Part shown: piece after piece, positions 34,804-41,665 of the stretch
Layout: every line of letters begins with the position of its first letter
Position numbering within the stretch: position 1 is the first letter of the stretch
Assembly (NCBI GenBank): GCA_019694595.1
Contig: JAIBBQ010000034.1
Coordinates: forward strand, 1 to 41,665
Length of the DNA: 41,665 bases
DNA from: Myxococcaceae bacterium
Lineage (GTDB): Bacteria; Myxococcota; Myxococcia; Myxococcales; Myxococcaceae
Direction: 5' to 3'
Program-made: the position numbers and the translations under genes
Notes under the pieces: model-generated
Database searches by the model: none
What the model was told of the DNA's origin: nothing
The model's input: only the letters and a program-made list of their open reading frames with translations

Positions 34804-35130
34804 TCAGACCGCGAGCTGTTGCATCGCGCTCTCGATGGGCGAGGCCTCGATGTGCTGTGAAGTCCGCACCGGGCAGGTGAAGACCATGCCGTCGCCCTTC
34901 TCGCCGGTGTGCGCGGCCTGGGCGATGGCCATGCTGACCACCTCCGCCATGGCCGAAGGCGTCAGCACCTCGAAGCGGACATGCTCCACGCCGTGGCCCG
35001 AGGCGGCCGACCCATGGCCCACCACCTGCGATTCGGACCAGCCCGCCTGATCCAGCTGCCGCAGGGCCTGCCCGACTGCAGAACGTCGCGTCTGGCGCAC
35101 GTACGCCACCACCAGTTCCATCTCTCGCAT
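34804..35130 (-). CDS. PII-like signalling protein with short T-loop
   Basis: A 108-residue protein matching the PII ferredoxin-like fold: MELVVAYVRQTRRSAVGQAL (strand 1, helix 1), ESQVVGHG (strand 2), HVRFEVLTPSAMAEVVSMAI (strand 3, helix 2) and HTGEKGDGMVFTCPV, which corresponds to the TGxxGDGxxF B-loop of GlnB/GlnK that holds the ATP/ADP phosphates. The T-loop between VVGHG and HVRFE is only about ten residues, against about twenty-five in GlnB, and has no Tyr51, so uridylylation and AmtB/NtrB contacts are unlikely. This places it among PII-like proteins of other function. AGGAGG lies 7 bases before the ATG. It precedes the receiver-EAL gene in a probable operon. No ammonium, carbonate or glutamine gene adjoins it. 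Confidence 0.75.
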   Translation of the reverse strand: MREMELVVAYVRQTRRSAVGQALRQLDQAGWSESQVVGHGSAASGHGVEHVRFEVLTPSAMAEVVSMAIAQAAHTGEKGDGMVFTCPVRTSQHIEASPIESAMQQLAV

Positions 35131-35314
35131 CTGGCCCCTCCTTCTCAGGGTCCCCGGAGCCAGTGCACCAACCGTTCCTTCCCCGAGCCGAAAGAGTGGC
35201 GGGCCATTGGCAGACGATCGGGCGGGTCAGCACCGCGATCGGGGGTCAGCCGCCCAGGCGCGCAGGTAGGACAGCGCAGCACACCGCGGTCGGCGGGCCG
35301 CGACTCGGCCCCGG

Positions 35315-36772
35315 TCAGGCGGCTCCGAGGCTCGCCCGCCAGCGGCTCCGTGCGGCCCGGCAGGCCCCGGCGTCGAGATGGAGCGGCCGGCCGAACGACG
35401 GCATCAGCTCGCGGCACCTGGTGCGCCACTGTGCCCAGCGCTCGTGAAAGCAGCGCGGGATCAGCTCGAGCATGATCGCCACCGCGGTGGACGCGCCCGG
35501 CGACGCGCCGAGGAGCCCGGCCATCGTTCCGTCGGCGCTGGTGACGACCTCGGTGCCGAACTTGAGGACGCCGCCGCCCTTGCCGTCGCTCTTGATGATC
35601 TGCACCCGCAGGCCGGCCACCAACAGCTCCCAGTCGTCGGACCGAGCCGAAGGGCAATAGCGGCGCAGGGTCTCCAGCCGCTCGTCCGCCGAGAGAAGCG
35701 CCTGGCCGACGAGGTAGCGGGTGAGCTCGAGGTTGGCGAGCCCGGCGCGCGCCACCGGGCCCAGGTTGCCGAGGTCGATGGAGCGCACCAGGTCGAGCCA
35801 CGAGCCTTCCTTGAGGAAGCGCGTGGTGACGCCGGCGTAGGGGCCGAAGAGGAGCTCCTGACGCCCGTCGATCCACCGGCTGTCGAGGTGCGGCACCGAC
35901 ATCGGCGGCGCCCCCACCTCGGCACGGCCATAGACCTTGGCGTGGTGGCGCGCGATCACCGTCGGGTTGGTGCAGCGCAGCCACTGTCCGCTCACTGGGA
36001 AGGCGCCGTAGCCGTCGGCCTCGGGGAGCCCGGCACGCTCCAGCAACGAGAGCGTGTAGCCGCCGGCGCCGATGAACACGAAGCGCGCGCGCACGGTGCG
36101 GGTCCGCTGGGTCGCACGCTCCTTCACGTCCACCAGCCACTCGCCGTCGCGGCGCAGCGCTTCCACCTCGTGGCCGAGGTGCACCTGCCCGCCGGCGCCC
36201 CGCGTGACCTGGCCGAGCAGCGCCCGGGTGAGCGCGCCGAAGTTCACGTCGGTGCCGTCGGCCATGCGGGTGGCTGCCAACGGCCCCGGGCCCGAGCGCC
36301 CGTCGAGCACCAGCGGCATCCACCCCGCGAGCTCGGCGGGGTCCTGCGAGTACTGCATCGCCTCGAACAGCGGCGAGGTGGTGAGCGTGCGGTGACGCTC
36401 CTTGAGGAACGCGACGTCGTCGTCGCCCCACACGAAGCTCAGGTGGGGCACGGGGCGCACCAGCGCGCGCGGATCGCCCAGCTCGCCCTGCTCCGCGAGG
36501 GCAGCCCAGAGCTGCTTGCTGAGCTCGAACTGCTCCGCGATCTGGATCGCCTTCGAGCAATCCACCGCGCCGGTGGGGCCCCGGGGCGTGTAGTTGAGCT
36601 CGCAGAAGCCGGAGTGTCCGGTGCCGGCGTTGTTCCAGGCGTCGGAGCTCTCGGCCGCGGCCGCGTCGAGCCGCTCGAAGACCTCGATGGTGAGCGAGGG
36701 GTCGAGCTTGCGCAGCAGCGCCGCCAGGGTGGCGCTCATGATGCCCGCGCCGATCAGCACCACGTCGGTCAT
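35315..36772 (-). CDS. mqo: Malate:quinone oxidoreductase
   Basis: A 485-residue FAD-dependent membrane-associated enzyme that oxidises malate to oxaloacetate and passes electrons to quinone, an alternative to malate dehydrogenase in the citric acid cycle. The FAD-binding N-terminus is DVVLIGAGIMSATLAALL. Family hallmarks follow: AWNNAGTGHSGFCELNYTP, PHLSFVWGDDDVAFLKER, TDVNFGALTRAL, FVFIGAGGYTLSLLERAG, FPVSGQWLRCTNP, HAKVYGRAEVGAPPMSVPHL and GASPGAST near the C-terminus. ATG 36772 is preferred to the GTG three codons upstream. It is divergent from hflX, with 76 bp between starts. Length is normal for the family. Confidence 0.96.
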   Translation of the reverse strand: MTDVVLIGAGIMSATLAALLRKLDPSLTIEVFERLDAAAAESSDAWNNAGTGHSGFCELNYTPRGPTGAVDCSKAIQIAEQFELSKQLWAALAEQGELGDPRALVRPVPHLSFVWGDDDVAFLKERHRTLTTSPLFEAMQYSQDPAELAGWMPLVLDGRSGPGPLAATRMADGTDVNFGALTRALLGQVTRGAGGQVHLGHEVEALRRDGEWLVDVKERATQRTRTVRARFVFIGAGGYTLSLLERAGLPEADGYGAFPVSGQWLRCTNPTVIARHHAKVYGRAEVGAPPMSVPHLDSRWIDGRQELLFGPYAGVTTRFLKEGSWLDLVRSIDLGNLGPVARAGLANLELTRYLVGQALLSADERLETLRRYCPSARSDDWELLVAGLRVQIIKSDGKGGGVLKFGTEVVTSADGTMAGLLGASPGASTAVAIMLELIPRCFHERWAQWRTRCRELMPSFGRPLHLDAGACRAARSRWRASLGAA

Positions 36773-36848
36773 GGGCGGCACTCTGCCCCAAACTCACGCC
36801 GCCGCCTTGCCTGGACTCGCGCCGGGGTTCTGTGTCATCGCTGCGCCG

Positions 36849-38234
36849 ATGCTGACCACGCAGGCGGAGCGACCCCGGGCAGTGCTGGTGGGCGTTCAGG
36901 TGCCCGAGGTCTCCGACGAGGAGCACGCCGCGAACCTCGCCGAGCTCGAGCGGCTGGTGCACACCCTGGGCTTCGACACCGTGGCCCGGGTGAGCCAGAA
37001 GCGCGGCGGCATGTCCGGCACGGTGCTGGGCTCGGGCAAGCTGAAGCAGCTCGCGCGCCTCACGGGCGGCCCCGGCGTCGTCGGCTCGGGCGCGGCGACC
37101 AAGATCTCCAAGGCCAAGGAGAAGTGGGAAGAGGCGCAGGAAGACGAGGCGGAAGCGCCCGAAGACGACGACGTCGACGTCGACGACGGCGAAGTGCTCG
37201 CGGAGAAGGCCACGGTGGTGGTGGTCGACGGGGAATTGTCGCCGAGCCAGCTGCGCAACCTCGAGAAGGCCACCGGGGTGATGGTGCTCGACCGCACCGG
37301 GGTGATCGTCGACATCTTCCACCGCCACGCGCGCAGCCGCGAAGCGCGGATGCAGGTGGAGATCGCCCGGCTCAACTACCTCGCGCCCCGGCTGCGCGAG
37401 TCCACCGGGCGCAGCGAGCGCCAGGCGGGCCGCGGCTCGGGCGACTCCGCGCTGGAGCTCGACCGGCGGAAGATCCGCGACCGGCTGGCGGAGCTGAAGG
37501 AGTCGCTCGCCACCATCGCGACCGATCAGGAGCAGCGGCGGTACGCACGCAAGGACCAGCTCCGGGTGGCGCTCGTCGGCTACACCAACGCCGGCAAGTC
37601 GTCGCTCATGCGCGCGCTCACCGGGAGCGAGGTGCTGGTGGCGGACCAGCTCTTCGCCACCCTCGACACCACCGTGCGCGCACTGCAGCCGGAGTCGCGG
37701 CCGAGGATCCTGGTGTCCGATACGGTGGGCTTCATCCAGAAGCTGCCGCACGACCTGGTGGCCTCGTTCCGGTCCACGCTCGACGAGGCACTGGAAGCGT
37801 CGCTCCTGCTCCACGTGGTGGACGCGTCGGACCCGGGTTTTCCCGCGCAGCTCGAGGTCACCCGCACGGTGCTCCGGGAAATCGGCGCCGAGGACGTGCC
37901 TGGCCGCCTGGTGCTCAACAAGGCCGACCGGCTCGACGCGGCGGCGAAGGCTGCGCTGCGCGAGCGGTACCCGGAAGCGGTCATTCTCTCGGCCCACTCG
38001 CCGCAGGACGTGGCGGCGCTGCGCCAGACGGTGATCGACTTCTTCGACGGGCTGATGGGCGAGGCGACGCTGATGATCCCCTACGCGAGTCAGAACCGGC
38101 TGGGCGAGGTGTACGAGCACGCCCGCGTGGTGAGCGAGACCTACGACGAGGCCGGGCGGCACCTGGTGGTGCGGGCGCTCCCCGCGGCGCTGGCCCGGCT
38201 GCAGGCGGCCTTCCCGGGCTCGATCGGCCCCTGA
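36849..38234 (+). CDS. hflX: Ribosome-associated GTPase HflX
   Basis: A 461-residue GTPase that splits stalled or stress-inactivated 70S ribosomes. The N-terminal HflX domain contains VGVQVPEV, GSGKLKQLA and VVVVDGELSPSQLRNLEK, with FHRHARSREARMQVEIARLN. The G domain has G1 GYTNAGKS (244-251), G3 DTVGFIQKLPHDLVASF and G4 NKAD. Between residues ~95 and ~120 there is an acidic insertion (DEAEAPEDDDVDVDDGE) that the shorter family members lack. The ATG at 36849 fits the first conserved motif; longer frames run into the divergent mqo gene. No Shine-Dalgarno is visible. Confidence 0.95.
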   Translation: MLTTQAERPRAVLVGVQVPEVSDEEHAANLAELERLVHTLGFDTVARVSQKRGGMSGTVLGSGKLKQLARLTGGPGVVGSGAATKISKAKEKWEEAQEDEAEAPEDDDVDVDDGEVLAEKATVVVVDGELSPSQLRNLEKATGVMVLDRTGVIVDIFHRHARSREARMQVEIARLNYLAPRLRESTGRSERQAGRGSGDSALELDRRKIRDRLAELKESLATIATDQEQRRYARKDQLRVALVGYTNAGKSSLMRALTGSEVLVADQLFATLDTTVRALQPESRPRILVSDTVGFIQKLPHDLVASFRSTLDEALEASLLLHVVDASDPGFPAQLEVTRTVLREIGAEDVPGRLVLNKADRLDAAAKAALRERYPEAVILSAHSPQDVAALRQTVIDFFDGLMGEATLMIPYASQNRLGEVYEHARVVSETYDEAGRHLVVRALPAALARLQAAFPGSIGP

Positions 38235-38282
38235 GCGCGCCCGCGGCGTGATCCGCGACCAGGAATGAGGCAGAAGGTGGTC

Positions 38283-39158
38283 ATGGTTCGCCTCGCGGGG
38301 CTCGTGCTGCTGTCCCTGGCCCTCGTCGCCTGCGAGGGCGGCCTGTCTCCCGGTGCATCGGAGGACGACGGCGACGACACCGTCGATGCCGGGGCCGATG
38401 CGGGTGGCCTCGACGCCGGCGGCGAATCGATGGACGCCGGCCCGCTGCCCGACGCGGGCGAGGAGCGCGACGCTGGGCCGATGGCCGACGCGGGCCCGAA
38501 GGACGCGGGAGAGTCCGACGCCGGGACCAAGGATGGTGGGCTCCAGCCGCCTGATGCCGGCCCACGCGACGCGGGCACGCCCGACGCGGGGCCTCCCAAG
38601 CCGACCTTCGTGCTCCACGCGCGCAGCCAGTGGGAGGACCCGGCGAACCCGGTCACCTCGACCTCGCTGATGGCGGTGGGGAGCCTCGAGTACCTCACCG
38701 TTCACTACAACGGCGACGTGCTCGACCTCGACGGCGCGGACAACGTGTACCAGGACCAGGACTTCGTCACGATCCTGCGGAACATCCAGACCGCCTACGT
38801 GAGGGATCGCGGCTACTCCATCGGGTACAACAGCGCGATCGCCCCCAACGGCGACGAGTGGGTGCTGCGCGGCTTCGACTTCCGCACCGCGGCCAACGGC
38901 TGCGTCGCGGCCAACGTGCCGGGCTACGCGATCCTGATCCCCGTGCCGACGCCGACCAGCGCCCCCACCGCGACCCAGGTCGCCGGCCTCAAGGCCGCCA
39001 TCGCCCGCGTCCGCGCCGTCATCGCCAGCAAGGGCAACACGCGCACCATCGTCATCAACGGCCACAACTTCATCCGCACCGTGAAGTGCGGCAGCGGCAC
39101 CGGCTGCCCCGGCCCGTACTTCGAAGCGCTGATCGACGCCGGCAGCCTGGAGCCCTGA
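38283..39158 (+). CDS. PGRP-like N-acetylmuramoyl-L-alanine amidase lipoprotein
   Basis: A 291-residue lipoprotein. The signal VRLAGLVLLSLALVAC precedes a ~85-residue linker with repeated Asp-Ala-Gly (DAG) units. The C-terminal domain (about 120-285) resembles the amidase_2/PGRP fold: LTVHYNG with zinc ligand His141, SIGYNSAIAPNGDEWVLRG, and INGHNFIRTVKC with His261 and Cys269 at the expected spacing of eight, followed by a second Cys in GCPGP at 275. Such enzymes cut the bond between MurNAc and L-Ala in peptidoglycan. Which Cys is the ligand is unclear. AAGG lies 5 bases before ATG 38283; an ATG six codons earlier is possible. Confidence 0.75.
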   Translation: MVRLAGLVLLSLALVACEGGLSPGASEDDGDDTVDAGADAGGLDAGGESMDAGPLPDAGEERDAGPMADAGPKDAGESDAGTKDGGLQPPDAGPRDAGTPDAGPPKPTFVLHARSQWEDPANPVTSTSLMAVGSLEYLTVHYNGDVLDLDGADNVYQDQDFVTILRNIQTAYVRDRGYSIGYNSAIAPNGDEWVLRGFDFRTAANGCVAANVPGYAILIPVPTPTSAPTATQVAGLKAAIARVRAVIASKGNTRTIVINGHNFIRTVKCGSGTGCPGPYFEALIDAGSLEP

Positions 39159-39166
39159 AAAGACTT

Positions 39167-39202
39167 CGGCCCGGAACCACCTGGAGAGGCGATTCCGGGC
39201 CG
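39167..39202. terminator. Bidirectional terminator between the amidase gene and tRNA-Val
   Basis: CGGCCCGGAA (39167-39176) pairs perfectly with TTCCGGGCCG (39193-39202) around a 16-base loop. It lies 8 bases after the amidase stop codon. On the minus strand it is followed by AAGTCTTTTC, a fair T-run, so it can also end the tRNA-Val transcript. Confidence 0.65.
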
Positions 39203-39211
39203 CTGTCCTTG

Positions 39212-39283
39212 TGGGCGCACCAGGTTTCGAACCTGGGACCCCTGCCGTGTGAAGGCAGTGCTCTACCGCTGAGCTATGCGCCC
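39212..39283 (-). tRNA. tRNA-Val (anticodon CAC)
   Basis: A 72-base tRNA on the minus strand. The acceptor stem is GGGCGCA/TGCGCCC, D stem GCTC/GAGC, anticodon stem CTGCC/GGCAG with loop TTCACAC (anticodon CAC, reading GTG), and T stem CCAGG/CCTGG with TTCGAAA. The discriminator base is A and CCA is not encoded. Confidence 0.97.
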
Positions 39284-39359
39284 GTGCTGCGCAGGGGCAA
39301 ATGCCAAAGCCCCCCCACGGTGTCAATCGGGAAGACGGAAACTTCGCCGGAGCCTGACG

Positions 39360-39626
39360 TCACCGGCTCAGGCGCTCGTCGAGGGCCCGGACCCGGCGGC
39401 GCAGGGCCCCCAGCTGCTTGCCCAGCGCCTTGAAGTCCGACTGCGACGCGAAGTTGAGCTGGTGGAGCACCGTGTCCTGGCTCTTGCCCAGCGCTTCCCG
39501 CCCGCGCTGCAGCGTGCCCAGCGCCGAGGCGATGCGCGCCGCCCGGCGCTCGTCTGCGAAGAGCCGCTCCATCGCCTTCTGCGACAGGCCCAGCGCGCGC
39601 TGCTTGAGAGTTCTTCCGAGACCCAT
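39360..39626 (-). CDS. Small helical (phasin-like) protein
   Basis: An 88-residue, strongly charged, all-helical protein beginning MGLGRTLKQRALGLSQKAME. The C-terminal stretch SQSDFKALGKQLGALRRRVR followed by ALDERL resembles the end of polyhydroxyalkanoate granule-associated proteins (phasins), where a short loop leads into a coiled coil; the match is short and weak. A GGGGGTG sequence precedes the ATG. It lies 59 bp downstream of the Hsp70-like gene on the same strand, and may be co-transcribed and a partner or client. Function unknown. Confidence 0.6.
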   Translation of the reverse strand: MGLGRTLKQRALGLSQKAMERLFADERRAARIASALGTLQRGREALGKSQDTVLHQLNFASQSDFKALGKQLGALRRRVRALDERLSR

Positions 39627-39685
39627 GGCACACCCCCGCGTCGACTGGAGAGGTACCACGCCCGGGCGGTGGAGGGAAAACCGCC

Positions 39686-41293
39686 CTACCCGCCGAACAT
39701 GCGCTTGAGGCTCGAGATGAGGCCGCCCTTCGCCTCGGCCGCCTTCTCCTCGCGCGGGGTGCGCTTGGCGAGCTCCTCGGCGATCGCCTTCTTGAGCACC
39801 GCCGGGGTGTCGCGCGTCGCCAGCTCGACCTCGCGCGGGCCCTGGACCTCTTCCACCAGCACGTGGAGCAGGCATTCCTCGTCGAGCTTGAAGTCGACCC
39901 GCTTGCCCGCCGCCGCCGCCGGCACCTTCACCGTGCCCAGGTACTCGTTGTCCACCACCAGCTCGGAGTCGCCCTGGAAGATCTCCAGCTCGATGAACGG
40001 GCTCGACGGGTCGCTCGGCGCCGGCAGCCGGAAGCTCTTGGTGGTGGGAATGCGGTGGTTCTTCTCGACGATCTTGCGGAAGCGCCCGGTCGGCAGCGCG
40101 TAACCGATGGGCATCGAGAGCGCGTCGAGCAGCGTGACCGCGTCGATCTGGTCGAGCGAGTCGCCCAGCAGCGCCGCCCCCAGCGCCACGCACTCGTCGG
40201 GGTGCACGCCCTTGCGCGGCGGCCGCCCGAAGTGCTGCGTGATGCGCTGCTGCACCAGCGGCATGCGGCTCTGCCCACCGACGAGGATCACCTCGTCGAT
40301 CGACGAGCGCGCGATGCCCTGCTCGGTCAGCACCTCGTCGCAGATGGCGAAGGTGCGGTCGACCAGGTCCGCGGTGAGCGCGTTCAGCTGCTCGCGGCTC
40401 AGCGGCACCCGCAGATCGATCGGCTTGCCCTTGCGCTCGTCGATGAACGGCAGCTCGATCACCACGTTGGGGATCAAGGTGAGGTCGATCTTCGCCGCCT
40501 CGGCCGCGTTCTTGATGCGCTGCATGGCGATCGGCAGCTGCGACAGATCGATCTTCGTTTCCTTGCGGAACGACTCCAGCACGTAGTCGATGATGCGGTT
40601 GTCGAAGTCCACGCCGCCGAGGAACGTGTCGCCGCCGGTGGCCAGCACCTCGAACACGTTGCCCGTCACCTGCAGCACCGAGACGTCGAAGGTGCCGCCG
40701 CCCAGGTCGTACACCAGGATCTTCTGGTCGAGCCCGCGGTTGAAGCCGTACGCCAGCGCCGCCGCGGTGGGCTCGTTGACGATGCGCTTCACCGTCAGGC
40801 CCGCCAGCTTCCCGGCTTCCTTCACCGCCTGGCGCTGGTTGTCGTTGTAGTAGGCGGGCACCGAGATGACCGCCTCGGCGATGGGGCCGCCCAGGAACTG
40901 CTCGGCGATCACCTTGGCCTGCGCCAGCACGAAGCTCGAGACTTCGGGCAGCGAGTACACCGTGCCGCCGAGCTCCACCGCCGCCTCGCCTTCCTTGCCG
41001 GCGACGATGGGGTAGCTGAAGTAGTTCTTCAGCTCCTGCACCACCTTGGAGTCGAACTGGCGGCCGATGAGGCGCTTGGCGCCGTAGACCGTGCTCTTGG
41101 GGTTGGTGACCATCTGGTCCTTGGCCGCCCCGCCCACCAGCAGATCGCCCTTGAGCGTGCGCGCCACCACCGACGGGAGAATCAGGCTCCCCTTGTCGGT
41201 CGGCACCACGCGCGGCACGCGGTTCTTCACCGTCGCCACCAGGGTGTTGGTGGTGCCGAGGTCGATGCCGACGATGCGCGGGGAGTCCGCCAT
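39686..41293 (-). CDS. DnaK-like Hsp70 lacking the C-terminal lid
   Basis: A 535-residue Hsp70 relative. The ATPase domain (about 1-380) is complete: GIDLGTTN (9-16), [61 protein letters not shown] and the [10 protein letters not shown] linker region. The substrate-binding beta domain follows (about 395-505). The helical lid of DnaK (about 100 residues) is replaced by a ~35-residue charged tail ending [13 protein letters not shown]. Such truncated paralogues are not the housekeeping DnaK. In Myxococcus a DnaK homologue, SglK/Stk, affects social motility and exopolysaccharide; orthology cannot be tested here. GAAGG lies 5 bases before ATG 41293, which decides the start. It lies between a coiled-coil gene and a small helical gene on the same strand. 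Confidence 0.88.
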   Translation of the reverse strand: MADSPRIVGIDLGTTNTLVATVKNRVPRVVPTDKGSLILPSVVARTLKGDLLVGGAAKDQMVTNPKSTVYGAKRLIGRQFDSKVVQELKNYFSYPIVAGKEGEAAVELGGTVYSLPEVSSFVLAQAKVIAEQFLGGPIAEAVISVPAYYNDNQRQAVKEAGKLAGLTVKRIVNEPTAAALAYGFNRGLDQKILVYDLGGGTFDVSVLQVTGNVFEVLATGGDTFLGGVDFDNRIIDYVLESFRKETKIDLSQLPIAMQRIKNAAEAAKIDLTLIPNVVIELPFIDERKGKPIDLRVPLSREQLNALTADLVDRTFAICDEVLTEQGIARSSIDEVILVGGQSRMPLVQQRITQHFGRPPRKGVHPDECVALGAALLGDSLDQIDAVTLLDALSMPIGYALPTGRFRKIVEKNHRIPTTKSFRLPAPSDPSSPFIELEIFQGDSELVVDNEYLGTVKVPAAAAGKRVDFKLDEECLLHVLVEEVQGPREVELATRDTPAVLKKAIAEELAKRTPREEKAAEAKGGLISSLKRMFGG

Positions 41294-41335
41294 GCAGACC
41301 TTCCTTCGTAGCACGCTCGGCGCGCCGCGCAGCCC

Positions 41336-41665
41336 TCAGCGTTGCATCTGCAACCAACTGCGGATTCCGGGGTCCGGCTCCCGCCAGAGCGCCAGGGTCC
41401 GCACCAGGGCGGCCTGGGCCGGCGCGAGGCCCCCCAGCCGCTCCAGCGCCGCCCGCCGCGACGCCGCCGCGGCGCTCAGCCGCGCCGCCGCCCGGGCCTC
41501 GTCGCGCAGCCGCGCCTGCGCATCGGCCTCGAGGAGCTTGAGCTCCGCGTCCCGCAGCTTCGCTTCCACCAGCTTGAGCGCCCCGTCCACCTCCCGCGAC
41601 AGCTCGGCGAGGTCGGCCGCCTCCGCGGGGCTCCCCCGGGTCCCGGCGTCGCGGAACGCCACAGC
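41336..41665 (-). CDS. Coiled-coil protein, C-terminal part (5' end outside window)
   Basis: The frame is open to the window edge; the visible ~109 residues are Ala, Arg, Glu and Leu-rich with long heptad-like helices (DLAELSREVDGALKLVEAK, LRDAELKLLEADAQARLRDE) and end LWREPDPGIRSWLQMQR. This is a coiled coil or helical bundle. It lies 42 bp upstream of the Hsp70-like gene on the same strand, the place where a GrpE-type nucleotide exchange factor might be expected, but no GrpE C-terminal motif is visible. A GTG at 41662 is only an internal candidate start. Confidence 0.6.
   Translation of the reverse strand, partial: AVAFRDAGTRGSPAEAADLAELSREVDGALKLVEAKLRDAELKLLEADAQARLRDEARAAARLSAAAASRRAALERLGGLAPAQAALVRTLALWREPDPGIRSWLQMQR

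Noticed and set aside
35131-35314. Possible sigma-54 promoter upstream of the PII-like gene
   Set aside because: A TTGGTGC...GGC pattern is present on the minus strand, but the GG and GC dinucleotides are 7 bases apart rather than the required 10, so it does not fit a -24/-12 promoter.
35145-39326. A 1393-codon minus-strand open frame across hflX, mqo and the amidase gene
   Set aside because: Open only through codon bias; mqo in another frame and hflX on the other strand carry all the recognisable motifs.
41336-41665. GrpE-type exchange factor upstream of the Hsp70-like gene
   Set aside because: Position would fit, but the visible C-terminus is pure coiled coil and lacks the beta-domain motifs at the end of GrpE.

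Overview
The window is very GC-rich, gene-dense bacterial DNA with many GTG starts, strongly GC-ending codons, a large share of lipoproteins (lipobox L/V-A-[AS]-C), Gly/Ser/Ala- or Asp-Ala-Gly-rich linkers and sigma-70-like promoters. Together with a Lon protease that looks like the myxobacterial LonV type, this points to a member of the Myxococcota, probably the Myxococcus/Cystobacter lineage. This is inferred from gene character, not from a database search. The region reads mostly as chromosomal backbone with several less usual loci; no phage, plasmid, rRNA, CRISPR or complete insertion sequence is seen. Two tRNA genes (Arg-CCT, Val-CAC) are present.

Region by region. 1-4.7 kb: the tail of an outer-membrane-like protein, a HAD phosphatase followed by a secreted TldD-type protease, a 270-bp MITE-like inverted-repeat element beside a gene fragment, and a von Willebrand A lipoprotein. 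4.8-9.9 kb: Lon, a small membrane protein, a ribbon-helix-helix regulator with a UDP-glucuronate decarboxylase, and an Asp-repeat lipoprotein. 9.9-13.4 kb: a SPOR protein, mnmA and a tRNA nucleotidyltransferase, with a cluster of DnaA-box-like repeats between the last two. 13.4-15.5 kb: a TetR regulator divergent from two coupled membrane-protein genes (the second ABA4-like), sharing a palindromic operator, then tRNA-Arg. 15.5-20.8 kb: a DUF4124 protein, then a three-gene cluster: lectin-like lipoprotein, MBOAT O-acyltransferase, and a membrane-anchored SGNH domain fused to an esterase. This looks like an envelope or exopolysaccharide acylation system.

20.9-26.9 kb: a class C beta-lactamase-like lipoprotein, a 597-residue protein whose C-terminal part carries tyrosinase-like copper motifs, a YVTN beta-propeller, an NPPW methyltransferase and a small Cys-containing lipoprotein. 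27.0-32.1 kb: a tightly coupled operon of a PHP metallohydrolase plus a full Fe(III)/2-aminoethylphosphonate-type ABC importer (binding protein, fused permease, ATPase), each junction a 4-bp overlap. 32.3-35.1 kb: an EEP-fold hydrolase, an EXPERA membrane protein, and an operon of a short-T-loop PII-like protein with a receiver-EAL c-di-GMP phosphodiesterase. 35.3-41.7 kb: malate:quinone oxidoreductase divergent from hflX, a PGRP-like amidase lipoprotein, tRNA-Val, and a cluster of a coiled-coil protein, a lid-less Hsp70 and a small phasin-like helical protein.

The loci most worth a second look are the MBOAT / SGNH-esterase fusion cluster, the tyrosinase-like protein with an enlarged CuA loop, the PII-like / EAL pair, and the PHP-importer operon.
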